Below, one piece after another: positions 34,139 to 42,462 of a DNA stretch of 64,000 nt (position 1 is its first letter; every line of letters begins with the position of its first letter). Origin of the DNA: Mesorhizobium erdmanii USDA 3471 (GTDB lineage Bacteria; Pseudomonadota; Alphaproteobacteria; Rhizobiales; Rhizobiaceae); NCBI RefSeq assembly GCF_000472705.1, contig NZ_AXAE01000005.1:124001-188000 (forward strand). Reading direction: 5' to 3'. The notes under the pieces were generated by a model that saw only the letters and a program-made list of their open reading frames with translations, had not been told where the DNA came from and did no database searches. The position numbers were made by a program, and so were the translations under genes.

Positions 34139-35260
34139 ATGCATCGCGTCATCATCAGCGGCATCGGCGCTGAAATTCCTGAACCTGTCATCACCAATGA
34201 AGAGCTGGTCGAGAGCTTCAACAGCTGGGTCGACATGGAGAATGCGCGGCGCCAGGGCACCGACGAGCCGCTGCTGCAGAAATCCGACAGCGACTTCATC
34301 GTCCACGCCTCGGGGGTGAAATCCCGTCACGTGATCGAGCGCGAAGGCATTCTCGATCCGACCCGGATGACGCCGCGCATCCCGGCTCGGCCCGACGACG
34401 CGCTATCGCTGGAGGCTGAGTTCGGCATCGCCTCGGCCAGGAAAGCGCTCGACCACGCCGGGCTGGAGCCGTCCCAGATCGATCTGATCATCTGCTCGGC
34501 CTCGCACCATCAGCGGCCCTATCCGGCGATCGCCATCGAAATGCAGGAGGCGCTGGGGACAAAGGGCGCCGGCTTCGACATGGGGCTCGGCTGTTCGTCC
34601 GCCGCGGCCGCTCTGCACTTGGCGGTCAATCTGGTGCGGTCGGGCGCGCACAAGCGCATCCTGGTGACCACGCCGGAGATCATCACCGGCCATCTCAATT
34701 TCCGCGACCGGCAGACGCATTTCATCTTCGGCGACGCCTCGGTGTCCCTGGTGGTGGAAGGACTTGCCCAGGGCGACAAGCGGCCGGGACGTTTCGAGGT
34801 GCTGGACACGCGGCTGTGGACGCAGATGTCGAACAACATCCGCACCAATCTCGGCTATCACACCCGCACCGCCCAGGATGATCCCTACATGATCAACCTC
34901 GAAGGCAACCTGATCAAGCAGGTCGGCAACAAGGTGTTCAAGGAAGTCACCGTCGCCGGGCAAAAATTCATCGTCGAATTCCTGGCCGAGCACGGGCTGA
35001 CGCCGCAGGCGATCAGGCGCTTCTGGCTGCATCAGGCCAATGCGCGCATGAATGCGATGATCCTGAAACTATCGTTCGGCCATGATGTCGATCACGATCG
35101 GGCGCCGATGGTGCTGGAACGGCTGGGCAATACGGCGGGCGCCGGCGCCATCGTTGCGTTGTCGGAGAACCATGCCGACATGAAGTCCGGCGATTTCGGC
35201 CTGATCTGTGCGTTCGGCGCGGGCTATTCGATAGGCGGCGCGCTCATCAGAATGCTTTAG
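34139..35260 (+). CDS. Orphan beta-ketoacyl-ACP synthase III-family protein
   Basis: 373 residues, ~50 longer than FabH because of an insertion after the first helix (WVDMENARRQGTDEP...DSDFIVHASGVKSRHVIEREGILDP). The thiolase triad is Cys152 (GLGCSSAAAALHLA), His298 (WLHQAN) and Asn331 (LGNTAGAG). A substrate-gating segment RDRQTHFIFGDAS is present. Not part of a fab cluster: no acyl carrier protein, reductase or dehydratase beside it. It may condense an acyl-CoA with malonyl-ACP, or make a specialised metabolite. The palindrome in its leader suggests dedicated control. Confidence 0.88.
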   Translation: MHRVIISGIGAEIPEPVITNEELVESFNSWVDMENARRQGTDEPLLQKSDSDFIVHASGVKSRHVIEREGILDPTRMTPRIPARPDDALSLEAEFGIASARKALDHAGLEPSQIDLIICSASHHQRPYPAIAIEMQEALGTKGAGFDMGLGCSSAAAALHLAVNLVRSGAHKRILVTTPEIITGHLNFRDRQTHFIFGDASVSLVVEGLAQGDKRPGRFEVLDTRLWTQMSNNIRTNLGYHTRTAQDDPYMINLEGNLIKQVGNKVFKEVTVAGQKFIVEFLAEHGLTPQAIRRFWLHQANARMNAMILKLSFGHDVDHDRAPMVLERLGNTAGAGAIVALSENHADMKSGDFGLICAFGAGYSIGGALIRML

Positions 35261-35438
35261 GCATATTGATATCGAGGTGACCTGGCCTGTAAGGGTCGTC
35301 TGGGATTTCGAAATCCGCCCACCCAGGCCGCTTCGCGCCTGTCTTCCCTCCCGTTTGGCCTGACCTGACCCCTGCACAGCCGTGTCGAGGGCTCAGCTTG
35401 AACCAACGCGCCTTCGTTTGAGAAAGGAGAGCTTTCCA

Positions 35439-35855
35439 ATGGTTGATGCCCGATGCAGTTGCGGCGCTCTCACGCTGACGCTTCCAGGACCATCAAGACT
35501 GGTTGTCGCCTGCCATTGTTTTGACTGCCAGCGCCGAACCGGAGCGCCCTTCGGCGTCGGCGCGTTTTATCCGGCCGACGCTGTAGTCATCTCTGGAACG
35601 CCGAAAGAATTCACCCGCGACGCGGCAAGCGGCGGCAAGGTGCACAGCTACTTTTGCCCAGACTGCGGCTCGACGGTTTATTGGAAGGCCGACAGGCTGC
35701 CGTCGATGATCGGCGTGGCCGTCGGCGCGCTGGCCGACCCGAAATACCCGCCTCCCGTCAGGTCGATTTTCGAGCAGTCGAAACATGATTGGGTCCAGAT
35801 CGACGATGCTGCAGACCATCTTTGGCGAGGCAGCGTGGCGGCGAAATCGAGCTGA
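35439..35855 (+). CDS. GFA-family (Mss4-like) zinc-binding protein
   Basis: 138 residues. Zinc ligands are Cys in ARCSCGALTL, the CHCFDCQRRTGAPFGVGAFYP segment and YFCPDCGSTVYWK, the complete glutathione-dependent formaldehyde-activating (GFA) pattern. Most members have no demonstrated substrate and are better called Mss4-fold proteins. AAGGAGAG precedes ATG 35439. Convergent with the next gene. Confidence 0.92.
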   Translation: MVDARCSCGALTLTLPGPSRLVVACHCFDCQRRTGAPFGVGAFYPADAVVISGTPKEFTRDAASGGKVHSYFCPDCGSTVYWKADRLPSMIGVAVGALADPKYPPPVRSIFEQSKHDWVQIDDAADHLWRGSVAAKSS

Positions 35856-35880
35856 GCTGGCGTTCGCCGCATCTTGCCGG

Positions 35881-36447
35881 TCAGGCTGGTGTGAAGGGGA
35901 TCAGCATCGGCACTCGCCCGGCATAATCGTCGTAGGTGCTGCCGAGTTCGCCACGCAGGAAGCTCTCCTCGAGCCTTGCCTTGACGACGATGCCGATGAT
36001 GAGCAGCACGGTGCCCGCAATGCCCCATACCGTGCCCTTGGCCGCCATGGTGGCGAGGATGGCGAGCAGCAGTCCGGTGTAGATCGGGTGGCGGACGAGG
36101 CCGTAAGGACCGGTGTCGACGACATGGTGATCGGCCTTGGCGGTGACCGTACCGGACCAAAGCCTGCCGAGATGCAGCCGCGCCCACCAGGCAATGGCAA
36201 TGCCGACGGCAATTAGGGCGACGCAGATCCAGGCTTCGGCGAGATTAGGCATCCACAGCCTGAGCCGGCCCTCATAGCCATGCGCTGGAATGAACAACAG
36301 GATCGCACCCGCCAACCAAAGAACCCTGTAGCGGGCCTCCGCTTTGAATCCGACGCGCTTCAGGGCAGGGTCGGCCCACAAAGCGGCGGCGGCCCAGCTC
36401 ACCGCCCAGATCAACCAAAGCAGCGTGATTGCCGTCCCCGGTCGCAT
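35881..36447 (-). CDS. Isoprenylcysteine carboxyl methyltransferase (ICMT)-family membrane protein
   Basis: 188 residues with five hydrophobic segments. The SAM-binding tail is DTGPYGLVRHPIYTGLLLAILAT followed by EESFLRGELGSTYDDYAGRVPMLIP, a motif shared by ICMT, NnrU and PEMT-type integral membrane methyltransferases. Bacterial homologues have no known prenylated target. GGAGG lies 6 bases before the ATG. No operon partner. Confidence 0.88.
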   Translation of the reverse strand: MRPGTAITLLWLIWAVSWAAAALWADPALKRVGFKAEARYRVLWLAGAILLFIPAHGYEGRLRLWMPNLAEAWICVALIAVGIAIAWWARLHLGRLWSGTVTAKADHHVVDTGPYGLVRHPIYTGLLLAILATMAAKGTVWGIAGTVLLIIGIVVKARLEESFLRGELGSTYDDYAGRVPMLIPFTPA

Positions 36448-36558
36448 TAGGACCTCCGCCGACTGTCCGGATCACCATGAAGCGGGTGCAACGCGGCAGC
36501 AATGCGGCGGTATCAGGAACCGGCGGCTGTTCCGGTAAGATGATCGTGATCGGCGTTT

Positions 36559-36951
36559 TCACGCGCCCGAGAACATCCACTGCACGCCAAAGGCATCGAC
36601 AAGCATGCCGAAGTCGGTCCCCCAATATCGCCTCGCCAAAGGCACGGTGATGCGGCCGCCGACGGCCATGCTGGAGAAAACCTCCCGCATGGCCGTCAGG
36701 TCATCAAATTCCAGCATCATGGCGGAGCCCTTCATCGGCTCGGCATCGTCATTGTCGGAGGCATGGAACAAGACGCCCGAGCCCTCGAACCGCGCATGCA
36801 GCACTTTTCCGCGCATGGCTTCGGTTCGCACCGGCATGTCGTTGTCGCCCCAGCGCAGAAGGATTGTTTTCAGGCCAAGGCCGCACTGTTCGTAGAAGGC
36901 CAGCGCCGGCTCGCAATTGGTGGTGAAGAACAGCGAAGGGGAGAGCCGCAT
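36559..36951 (-). CDS. PhnB-like VOC protein
   Basis: 130 residues of one VOC unit: LFFTTNCEPALAFYEQCGLGLKTILLRWGDN, VLFHASDNDDAEPMKGSAMMLEFDD, ITVPLARRYWGTDFGMLVDAFGVQWMF. This is the 3-demethylubiquinone/PhnB-like branch. ATG 36951 comes one base after the stop of the tautomerase gene, so both are cotranscribed from the promoter facing the TetR gene. Confidence 0.88.
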   Translation of the reverse strand: MRLSPSLFFTTNCEPALAFYEQCGLGLKTILLRWGDNDMPVRTEAMRGKVLHARFEGSGVLFHASDNDDAEPMKGSAMMLEFDDLTAMREVFSSMAVGGRITVPLARRYWGTDFGMLVDAFGVQWMFSGA

Positions 36952-36952
36952 C

Positions 36953-37372
36953 CTAATGCGCGGCCATGGCGGCTGCGACGAGCGCATCGCCGGTATATTG
37001 CCTGTCACCGATACCCCAGCCGCCGTCTGGCGCGTTGACGATGTTGATCCAGGTATTTTCGGCCTTATGCCCGGGCACGCAGAGCTCCGCGACAATTGCG
37101 GCTGCGGTGGCGATGAAGGCTTTGCGGGCTTCGATCGAGCCGAGGCCGATATTGGGCAATTTCAACTCGACCATGACGACCGGCCGGTTGGCACCGCCGG
37201 CATAGATGTGGCGCGGCGGCAGGATGTGGACCGGTCCGCCGACAATCGCGCTGAAGAAGGAATTGCCTGACGCGCCGGAGGCTTCTATGAGCGCCGCGCT
37301 GAGGCGCGGCAGGATTTCGCGCTCTCCGGCCTCTGTCAGTACGCCTTCGGGGGCGGTCACGGTGATTGGCAT
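36953..37372 (-). CDS. Tautomerase-superfamily protein
   Basis: 139 residues. MPITVTAPEGVLTEAGEREILPRLSAALIEA places the catalytic Pro directly after the initiator Met, as in 4-oxalocrotonate tautomerase/MIF proteins. Length and IVGGPVHILPPRHIYAGGANRPVVMVELKLPN indicate the fused-length (cis-CaaD/MSAD-like) group. The start is fixed by Pro1 and by AGGAG upstream. It is divergent from a TetR regulator and leads the VOC gene; an induced detoxification pair is plausible. Confidence 0.88.
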   Translation of the reverse strand: MPITVTAPEGVLTEAGEREILPRLSAALIEASGASGNSFFSAIVGGPVHILPPRHIYAGGANRPVVMVELKLPNIGLGSIEARKAFIATAAAIVAELCVPGHKAENTWINIVNAPDGGWGIGDRQYTGDALVAAAMAAH

Positions 37373-37423
37373 TTGGGCTCTCCTGTCCTCTGGTTGCATG
37401 AGCCGGTGCTTCTGGCTTGCCAT

Positions 37424-37478
37424 GTTTCGTATCAATTGTTACGTTATGTAAAACGAGCAAGTCAACAGGTTTCGTATC
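37424..37478. promoter_or_regulatory. Repeat-rich divergent control region of the TetR and tautomerase genes
   Basis: GTTTCGTATC is present twice as a direct repeat (37424-37433, 37469-37478) with the inverted repeat TTAC-GTTAT-GTAA (37439-37451) between. All lie in the AT-rich 113-base gap between divergent genes, as expected for TetR operators. Confidence 0.5.
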
Positions 37479-37485
37479 GATCGCT

Positions 37486-38115
37486 ATGGATAATTTGGAG
37501 AAGGCTAGGGGCGGCCGGCCGCGCGCGTTCGACCCCGACCGGGCACTGGATGCGGCGATGCATCTGTTCTGGGAGCATGGCTATGAGGCGACGTCGCTGG
37601 CCATGCTGCGCGAGGCGATGGGGCTTACGCCGCCGCAGATCTACAATGCCTTCACTGACAAGGAGACTTTGTTCCGCAAGGCGCTGACGCGCTACCACGA
37701 GACCGAGATCGGCTTTGCGCTGGACGCGCTCAGCGCACAGGTGCCGGTGCGGGAGGCGATATCGCGGTTGCTGCTGGGGGCGGCGGATGCCTATTCCAGG
37801 CCCGGCAAACCGGGTGGCTGCCTTTTCGTCAGCGGCGCGCTGGCGGCCTCGCCGCAGGCGCAAGCCATTGCCGATGAACTCAGGGCCTATCGCAAGGCAA
37901 GTGAAGCGGCGATCGCGGACCGGCTGGCCAAGGGCAGGGCGGCGGGCGAGCTACCGGAAGAGCTCTCCGTCGAGAACCTCGCCAAATACATTGCCGGCGT
38001 CATGAATGGCATGTCGATCCAGGCGCGGGACGGCGCCTCCGCAGAAGAGTTGCGACTTTTGGCCCTAACCGCTCTTGCGGCCATGCCTGCCGAAGGGCAA
38101 AAATGGCAAGCGTGA
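37486..38115 (+). CDS. TetR-family transcriptional regulator
   Basis: 209 residues. The helix-turn-helix is at about 15-60 (DPDRALDAAMHLFWEHGYEATSLAMLREAMGLTPPQIYNAFTDKETLFRKAL), followed by an AcrR-type ligand domain with SRPGKPGGCLFVSGALAASPQAQAIADELRAYRK. ATG 37486 gives the usual short N-terminus with GGRPRAFD. Divergent from the tautomerase-VOC pair, its likely target. Overlaps or abuts the MOSC gene downstream. Confidence 0.92.
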   Translation: MDNLEKARGGRPRAFDPDRALDAAMHLFWEHGYEATSLAMLREAMGLTPPQIYNAFTDKETLFRKALTRYHETEIGFALDALSAQVPVREAISRLLLGAADAYSRPGKPGGCLFVSGALAASPQAQAIADELRAYRKASEAAIADRLAKGRAAGELPEELSVENLAKYIAGVMNGMSIQARDGASAEELRLLALTALAAMPAEGQKWQA

Positions 38116-38132
38116 TTCAAGGACGGAACGCC

Positions 38133-38750
38133 ATGCTGGATCTCTTTCCCGAGGCCGAGAAGCCGGTTGAAATCATCCCGACAAAGAAGCTTCCGGCCCG
38201 CGCGGCGGCGCTCTATGTCGCGCCGGCGGATCATTTCCAGACGCGTCCGGTGGACGAATTGCGGCTGGTTTTCGACGGCATTTCAGGCGATTTCCACGCC
38301 GGGCCGACACGGCGCTCGGGCGGGCGCGAACCCTGGTATCCGCGAGGCACCGAAATGCGCAACGAGCGGCAGCTGTCGATCGTCGCAGCGGACGAACTGG
38401 CCATAGTCGCCGAGCGGATGGGCTTGGCCCAAATCAAGCCGGAATGGATCGGCGCCAATCTGGTCATAGAAGGCGTGCCGCGTTTGTCGATGCTGCCCGC
38501 CGGCACGCTGCTGTTCTTCAAGAACGGCGTGACCCTCAAGGTCGACGCCCAGAACGGACCTTGCCGCATCGCCGGCCGATCGATCGCTGAAAATGCGGGA
38601 ATGGCCGACATCGAGGCCGGCGCGCTGTTGTTCCCCAAGATGGCGAAGCGGCTGCGTGGCGTCGTTGCCTGGGTCGAGAAACCGGGAACGATCAGGTCCG
38701 GCGAAGAGATTTCGGCGCGGGTGCCGGAGCAGTGGATTTATCAGGCCTAG
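38133..38750 (+). CDS. MOSC-domain protein (molybdenum-cofactor sulfurase C-terminal domain)
   Basis: 205 residues. The conserved cysteine is Cys144 in DAQNGPCRIAGRSIAE; GDFHAGPTRRSGGREPWYPRGTEMRNERQLSIVAADEL and EWIGANLVIEGVPRLSMLPAGTLLFF are standard MOSC segments. Proteins of this type (YiiM-like) handle sulfur or Moco-linked N-hydroxylated substrates. ATG 38133 follows AAGGACGG; an ATG at 38103 overlapping the TetR gene would also be in frame. Confidence 0.9.
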   Translation: MLDLFPEAEKPVEIIPTKKLPARAAALYVAPADHFQTRPVDELRLVFDGISGDFHAGPTRRSGGREPWYPRGTEMRNERQLSIVAADELAIVAERMGLAQIKPEWIGANLVIEGVPRLSMLPAGTLLFFKNGVTLKVDAQNGPCRIAGRSIAENAGMADIEAGALLFPKMAKRLRGVVAWVEKPGTIRSGEEISARVPEQWIYQA

Positions 38751-38817
38751 CCGCGCGTTCGCATCGTGGCCGAAAGGCTACGCCGCCCTAGCGGCGGAGT
38801 AGCATTAGCGCCGGGGC

Positions 38818-39657
38818 TCAGCCCTTGCGGTTCTTCTTCGCGCCTTGCGCCATGACGGACACGTGGTCCCACTTGTCCCAGGTGGCGAGGCGGTTGGCGT
38901 ATTCCTGGCGGATCATCGGCAGGCCGCCATCGCCGAAGAAGACGCGCAGCGGCGGCTCGGCTGCGTCGACAATGGCCAGAATTGCCGGGCCGGTGGCCTC
39001 GGGATCGCCGGCGACCGAATTGGCGCGGCGCTCCGCCATCTTGGCGCGGGCCGGCGCATAGGCCTCGATCGGCTTGGAGACCTTGGCGGAGGCGCCGGAC
39101 CAGTCGGTGGAGAAGCCGCCGGGCTCGACCAGCGTGACATGGATGCCGAATTCCGCGACCTCGATACTCAGCGACTGGCTGAAGGCTTCCAGCGCCCATT
39201 TCGAGGCGTGGTACAGGCCGAGCGAGGCAAAGGCATTGACGCCGCCGATCGACGAGATCTGGATGATGTGGCCGGACCGCTGCGCCCGCATGATCGGCAG
39301 GGCGGCCTGGGTGACCCAGAGCGCACCGAACACATTGGTTTCGATCTGGTCGCGGGCTTCCTGTTCGCTGACTTCCTCGATGGCGCCGAAATGGCCGTAG
39401 CCGGCATTGTTGATGACGACGTCTAGCCGGCCGAAGCGCTTGTGTGCCTCGGCTATCGCGGCATCGACGGCTTTCTTGTCGGTGACGTCGAGCTTTATCG
39501 CGGCGATGTTGTCGCCATATTTTTCGACCAGATCGGCGAGCGTGCCGGCGTCACGGGCGGTTGCGGCAACGCGGTCGCCGCGCGCCAATGCGGCCTCGGC
39601 CCAGACACGGCCAAAGCCCTTCGACGATCCGGTGATGAACCAAACCTTTGATGTCAT
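38818..39657 (-). CDS. Classical short-chain dehydrogenase/reductase
   Basis: 279 residues. NAD(P) site ITGSSKGFGRVWAEAAL (from residue 8), NNAGYGHFGAIEE, catalytic Ser135 (ISSIGGVNAF), Tyr149 and Lys153 (YHASKWALEAFSQ), and EVAEFGIHVTLVEPGGFSTDW. All catalytic residues are present, in contrast to the SDR at 8573. Substrate unknown. Single gene. Confidence 0.92.
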   Translation of the reverse strand: MTSKVWFITGSSKGFGRVWAEAALARGDRVAATARDAGTLADLVEKYGDNIAAIKLDVTDKKAVDAAIAEAHKRFGRLDVVINNAGYGHFGAIEEVSEQEARDQIETNVFGALWVTQAALPIMRAQRSGHIIQISSIGGVNAFASLGLYHASKWALEAFSQSLSIEVAEFGIHVTLVEPGGFSTDWSGASAKVSKPIEAYAPARAKMAERRANSVAGDPEATGPAILAIVDAAEPPLRVFFGDGGLPMIRQEYANRLATWDKWDHVSVMAQGAKKNRKG

Positions 39658-39695
39658 GATGTGGGATCCTTGCCCCTGCGGGCGTGATTTTGGGT

Positions 39696-39719
39696 GAAAG
39701 CGGAGGCTTCTCCGCTTTC
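39696..39719 (-). terminator. Perfect 10-bp hairpin after the class IV aminotransferase gene
   Basis: GAAAGCGGAG-GCTT-CTCCGCTTTC lies between the aminotransferase stop and the SDR start on the same strand. It lacks a clear U-tract, so termination is probable but weak. Confidence 0.5.
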
Positions 39720-39789
39720 AGGCATATACGGTCCATCGCCTGATTTTCCAGAGGCGAGGGGAAATCTTTTGAACAAGATGGCCCTTTGA

Positions 39790-40752
39790 TCAGGGGTAGT
39801 TCACCCGAGACGACCAAGCCGGGTCGTCGTGCTTTTGCCAATAGAGCGCCATCAGCCGGCCGGTGATCGGCCCGACCTTGCCGTCGGCGATCGCCGCGCC
39901 ATCGATCCGCGTCACCGGCATGATGCCGCCGGCGGTCGAGGTGATGAAGACCTCGTCGGCCGCCTTGAGCGCGGCAACGCTGACATCGGTGGCGGCGGCG
40001 ACGAGACCTTCTTCGGCGCAAAGATCGAAGACGGTGCGCCTTGTGATGCCGGGCAGGACGCCGATGGCCGGCGTCGACAGCCTGCCATCCTTGACGCAGA
40101 AGACGTTGAAGCCCGGGCCCTCGGCGACATTGCCGTTGAAGTCGAGGATGAGAGCGGTTTCGGCGCCGCCGTCATAGGCGTCGTACAGACCGCGCACGAG
40201 GTCGAGCCAGTGGTAGTTCTTGATCGACGGGTCGATCGAAGCCGGCGGAATGCGCACCTTGTCGCTGATGGCGACATGCAGGCCGCGCCGCAGCTGCTCG
40301 GCATTGGCGACCGAGCCGAAGGGGACGGCGAAGGCCATGAAGCGGTTGATCGCCTGGCGCGGATCGCGGCTGAAGGTCGGCGAGGCGCCGCGCGTGCACA
40401 GCATCTCGACATAGGCGGCGCGATGACCCGAAAGCGCCACGCAATTGTGCAGGATCTCGGCCACGCCATCCCTGTCGAACGGGATGGTCATGCGCAGCCT
40501 TTCCAGCCCGCCGAAGAAGCGGTCGAGATGCAGATCGAGGCGGAAGAAGCGTCCGTCCCAGACATGCACCGTGTCGTAGGTGGCGTCGGAATGCAGGAAC
40601 CCCCAATCCAGCACCGACACCTTGGCTTGCGACATCGGCAGATACTGGCCGTCGAGGAAGGCGATGCCGTCGGGATAGGAATGCGGGTCGACGTGGCGGT
40701 CGCCGACCGCAGGCAGCGGCTTTGAAGCCTTTGGTGCCGTCGTCTGGTCCAT
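39790..40752 (-). CDS. Fold-type IV (class IV) PLP aminotransferase
   Basis: 320 residues. The Schiff-base lysine is Lys178 (SIKNYHWLDLVRGLYDAYDGG). GNVAEGPGFNVFCVKDGRL and GITRRTVFDLC complete the class IV pattern. The segment FLHSDATYDTVHVWDGRFFRLDLHLDRF with YVEMLCTRG is nearer to (R)-selective amine/D-amino-acid transaminases than to branched-chain aminotransferases; this specificity is inferred from motif resemblance only. ATG 40752 follows GAGGAGG; the longer frame is unsupported. Confidence 0.88.
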   Translation of the reverse strand: MDQTTAPKASKPLPAVGDRHVDPHSYPDGIAFLDGQYLPMSQAKVSVLDWGFLHSDATYDTVHVWDGRFFRLDLHLDRFFGGLERLRMTIPFDRDGVAEILHNCVALSGHRAAYVEMLCTRGASPTFSRDPRQAINRFMAFAVPFGSVANAEQLRRGLHVAISDKVRIPPASIDPSIKNYHWLDLVRGLYDAYDGGAETALILDFNGNVAEGPGFNVFCVKDGRLSTPAIGVLPGITRRTVFDLCAEEGLVAAATDVSVAALKAADEVFITSTAGGIMPVTRIDGAAIADGKVGPITGRLMALYWQKHDDPAWSSRVNYP

Positions 40753-40906
40753 CGCAGCCTCCTCGCGCACAGAGCGGACCAGCAGGCTATCGGTGCTGGA
40801 CAGAAGATGTAGAGCCACCCGAGAGGTGCCATTCGTCCTCCACGATCCGGCCGATACATTGGATTGGAGTTGCCTTATGATCGGACGGCTCGGAGCGGGA
40901 GGGGAC

Positions 40907-41416
40907 ATGGGCAGGTTTGGGACCGTCATCGTAGCCATGATGATCTTCGCCACCGCGGGCGAAGCCGGCACGCTGTGCACCAAGGAGGGCGACGAACTCT
41001 GCCAGAACGGCCAGACCTATCGCTGCGAGAAGACCGGCAGCGAATTGACGCCGATCTTCCAGAACGTGCCTTGCGCGGTGAATGTGCCGGCACCGTCCCT
41101 GGCCGGCACCTGGGTTGGCAGAGGCCACCAGAGCCCGGCGGGTGATGCCGGCGCCGACTGGTCGATCACGATGACGATCAGGGATGACGGCGCGTCGATC
41201 GATTATCCCTCACTTGGCTGCGGCGGGTCGCTGTCGCAGACGTCCAGGGACGAGACGTTGGCCGAATTCCACGAGACCATCACCTACGGCCAGGACAAGT
41301 GCATCGATGGTGGCGATATCACCGTCCGGTTCTTCAAGGGAAATCTGTCGTGGACCTGGGTCGGCCAGGCCGACGGCCAGCCCTATAATGCCATCGCCGT
41401 GCTGACGCGGCAGTAG
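40907..41416 (+). CDS. Secreted cysteine-rich protein of unknown function
   Basis: 169 residues. A signal peptide (MGRFGTVIVAMMIFATAGEAG) is followed by a Cys-rich N-terminal part (C24, C32, C40, C56 in GTLCTKEGDELCQNGQTYRCEKTG...NVPCAVN) and a beta-rich lipocalin-like half (LAGTWVGRGHQSP, ADWSITMTIRDDG, GNLSWTWVGQAD). The second half resembles small beta-barrels but no family is recognised. ATG 40907 has GGGAGGGG directly upstream, preferred to ATG 40877. Confidence 0.72.
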   Translation: MGRFGTVIVAMMIFATAGEAGTLCTKEGDELCQNGQTYRCEKTGSELTPIFQNVPCAVNVPAPSLAGTWVGRGHQSPAGDAGADWSITMTIRDDGASIDYPSLGCGGSLSQTSRDETLAEFHETITYGQDKCIDGGDITVRFFKGNLSWTWVGQADGQPYNAIAVLTRQ

Positions 41417-41420
41417 CGTC

Positions 41421-41735
41421 TTATTCTTCCTCGTCGTCTGCGTCGAGCAGACGTGTCGCGCGCCAGCGGGTGAGGACGGTGTTGGTCTGCTCGATGACGA
41501 AGAAGCGCGCCGAGTCGCGGTCATAGCCCTCGGCCAGCAGCTTTTCGTAGTCGGTGTGCATGTGACGGATATGGGCGATTGTTGCCAGCCACACCGCGAT
41601 CGTCGGCGGCAAGGTCTTCATATGCACCGCGCCGGCATCAGCACGGATCTTTTCCATGTCGGCATAGGGCGCCAGCGGCAAAAGAGCTGTCAGCGCCTTG
41701 GCGATGGCGCGGCGGCGGCCGGTTGGCGCCGTCAT
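41421..41735 (-). CDS. DUF2293-like protein
   Basis: 104 residues. LPPTIAVWLATIAHIRHMHTDYEKLLAEGYDRDSARFFVIEQTNTVLTRWRATRLL fits the DUF2293 pattern seen in rhizobia. Function unknown; the run of His and Arg in HIRHMHTDY could bind metal or nucleic acid but this is speculative. Its ATG overlaps the TrmO stop (ATGA), so it is translationally coupled to a tRNA-modification gene. Confidence 0.75.
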   Translation of the reverse strand: MTAPTGRRRAIAKALTALLPLAPYADMEKIRADAGAVHMKTLPPTIAVWLATIAHIRHMHTDYEKLLAEGYDRDSARFFVIEQTNTVLTRWRATRLLDADDEEE

Positions 41736-42271
41736 TGTCGAACCTGCCTGGGCTCTTCGCGCCCCGCGACGGTCGCCTCGGCAATGGCATCGGTCGAGGC
41801 AAAGTAAGGCTTGATGTCGATGACCGGCGTGCCGTCGAGCACGTCGATGGCGTCAATGTCGATGCGTCCAGTGGCGAGGTCCAGCCCCACGAGCCTGGCC
41901 ACATGAAGGCCGACCGGGTTCGGCCGGGCAGGGGAGCGCAGGCCGAATACGCCTTTGGCTTCAGCCGCATGGCGGGGTTTCTGCACAATCAGATTCCGCG
42001 GCGCGTGATGCAGCCAAGACAGGATGACGACATGGCTGGCGCGCTCCAGACCGCGCAAGCCTTCGCGATAGGGCGCGTCGATGGTCAGCACCGCCGGTTG
42101 CCCGGTCTCGCGGGCCTCGCGCATGTTTTTCGGGCAGCTCTCGCGCGTCACCCAAGGCGAAGCGATGCGGCCGATGAAGACGACGCCGGCATCCGCCGTC
42201 ATCTTTGCCGGATCGTGTTCCAGCCTCTGCTCGCCTTCGCGTGCCTCGAACATTTCGCGTAGCCCGCTCAT
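41732..42271 (-). CDS. TsaA/TrmO-type tRNA (N6-threonylcarbamoyladenosine) methyltransferase
   Basis: About 179 residues. The TsaA domain begins VVFIGRIASPWVTRESCPKNM and continues LTIDAPYREGLRGLERASHVVILSWLHHAPR, FGLRSPARPNPVGLHVARLVGLDLATGRIDIDAIDVLDGTPVIDIKPYF, all conserved in TrmO (YaeB), which methylates t6A37 of tRNA-Thr. The domain is a beta barrel without a Rossmann fold. Several Met candidates exist (42319, 42301, 42271); the last gives a family-like N-terminus but none has a strong ribosome binding site. Coupled to the DUF2293 gene. Confidence 0.88.
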   Translation of the reverse strand: MSGLREMFEAREGEQRLEHDPAKMTADAGVVFIGRIASPWVTRESCPKNMREARETGQPAVLTIDAPYREGLRGLERASHVVILSWLHHAPRNLIVQKPRHAAEAKGVFGLRSPARPNPVGLHVARLVGLDLATGRIDIDAIDVLDGTPVIDIKPYFASTDAIAEATVAGREEPRQVRQ

Positions 42272-42406
42272 TCTGCCCATCTCTTGTTTGGTGTCTGTCA
42301 TCAACCGACCGCACCACATTTTGGGGCGGCACGCACCGGAAAATCACGCATGCGGCATTTTCTGGTCCGGAAACGACATAGCGCTTGCAAGGCTGTCAAA
42401 ACCGAC

Positions 42407-42422
42407 ATAAACATATGTTTAT
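42407..42422. promoter_or_regulatory. 16-bp perfect palindrome upstream of the ArsR-methyltransferase/metF operon
   Basis: ATAAACATATGTTTAT is self-complementary over all 16 bases and lies 41-56 bases before the ATG at 42463, in a markedly AT-rich patch. Length and symmetry fit an ArsR-family dimer site, so autoregulation by the encoded protein is likely. Confidence 0.6.
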
Positions 42423-42462
42423 ATCTTTTTCAAAGTGAACGCACTGAAATGAGAATACGCTG

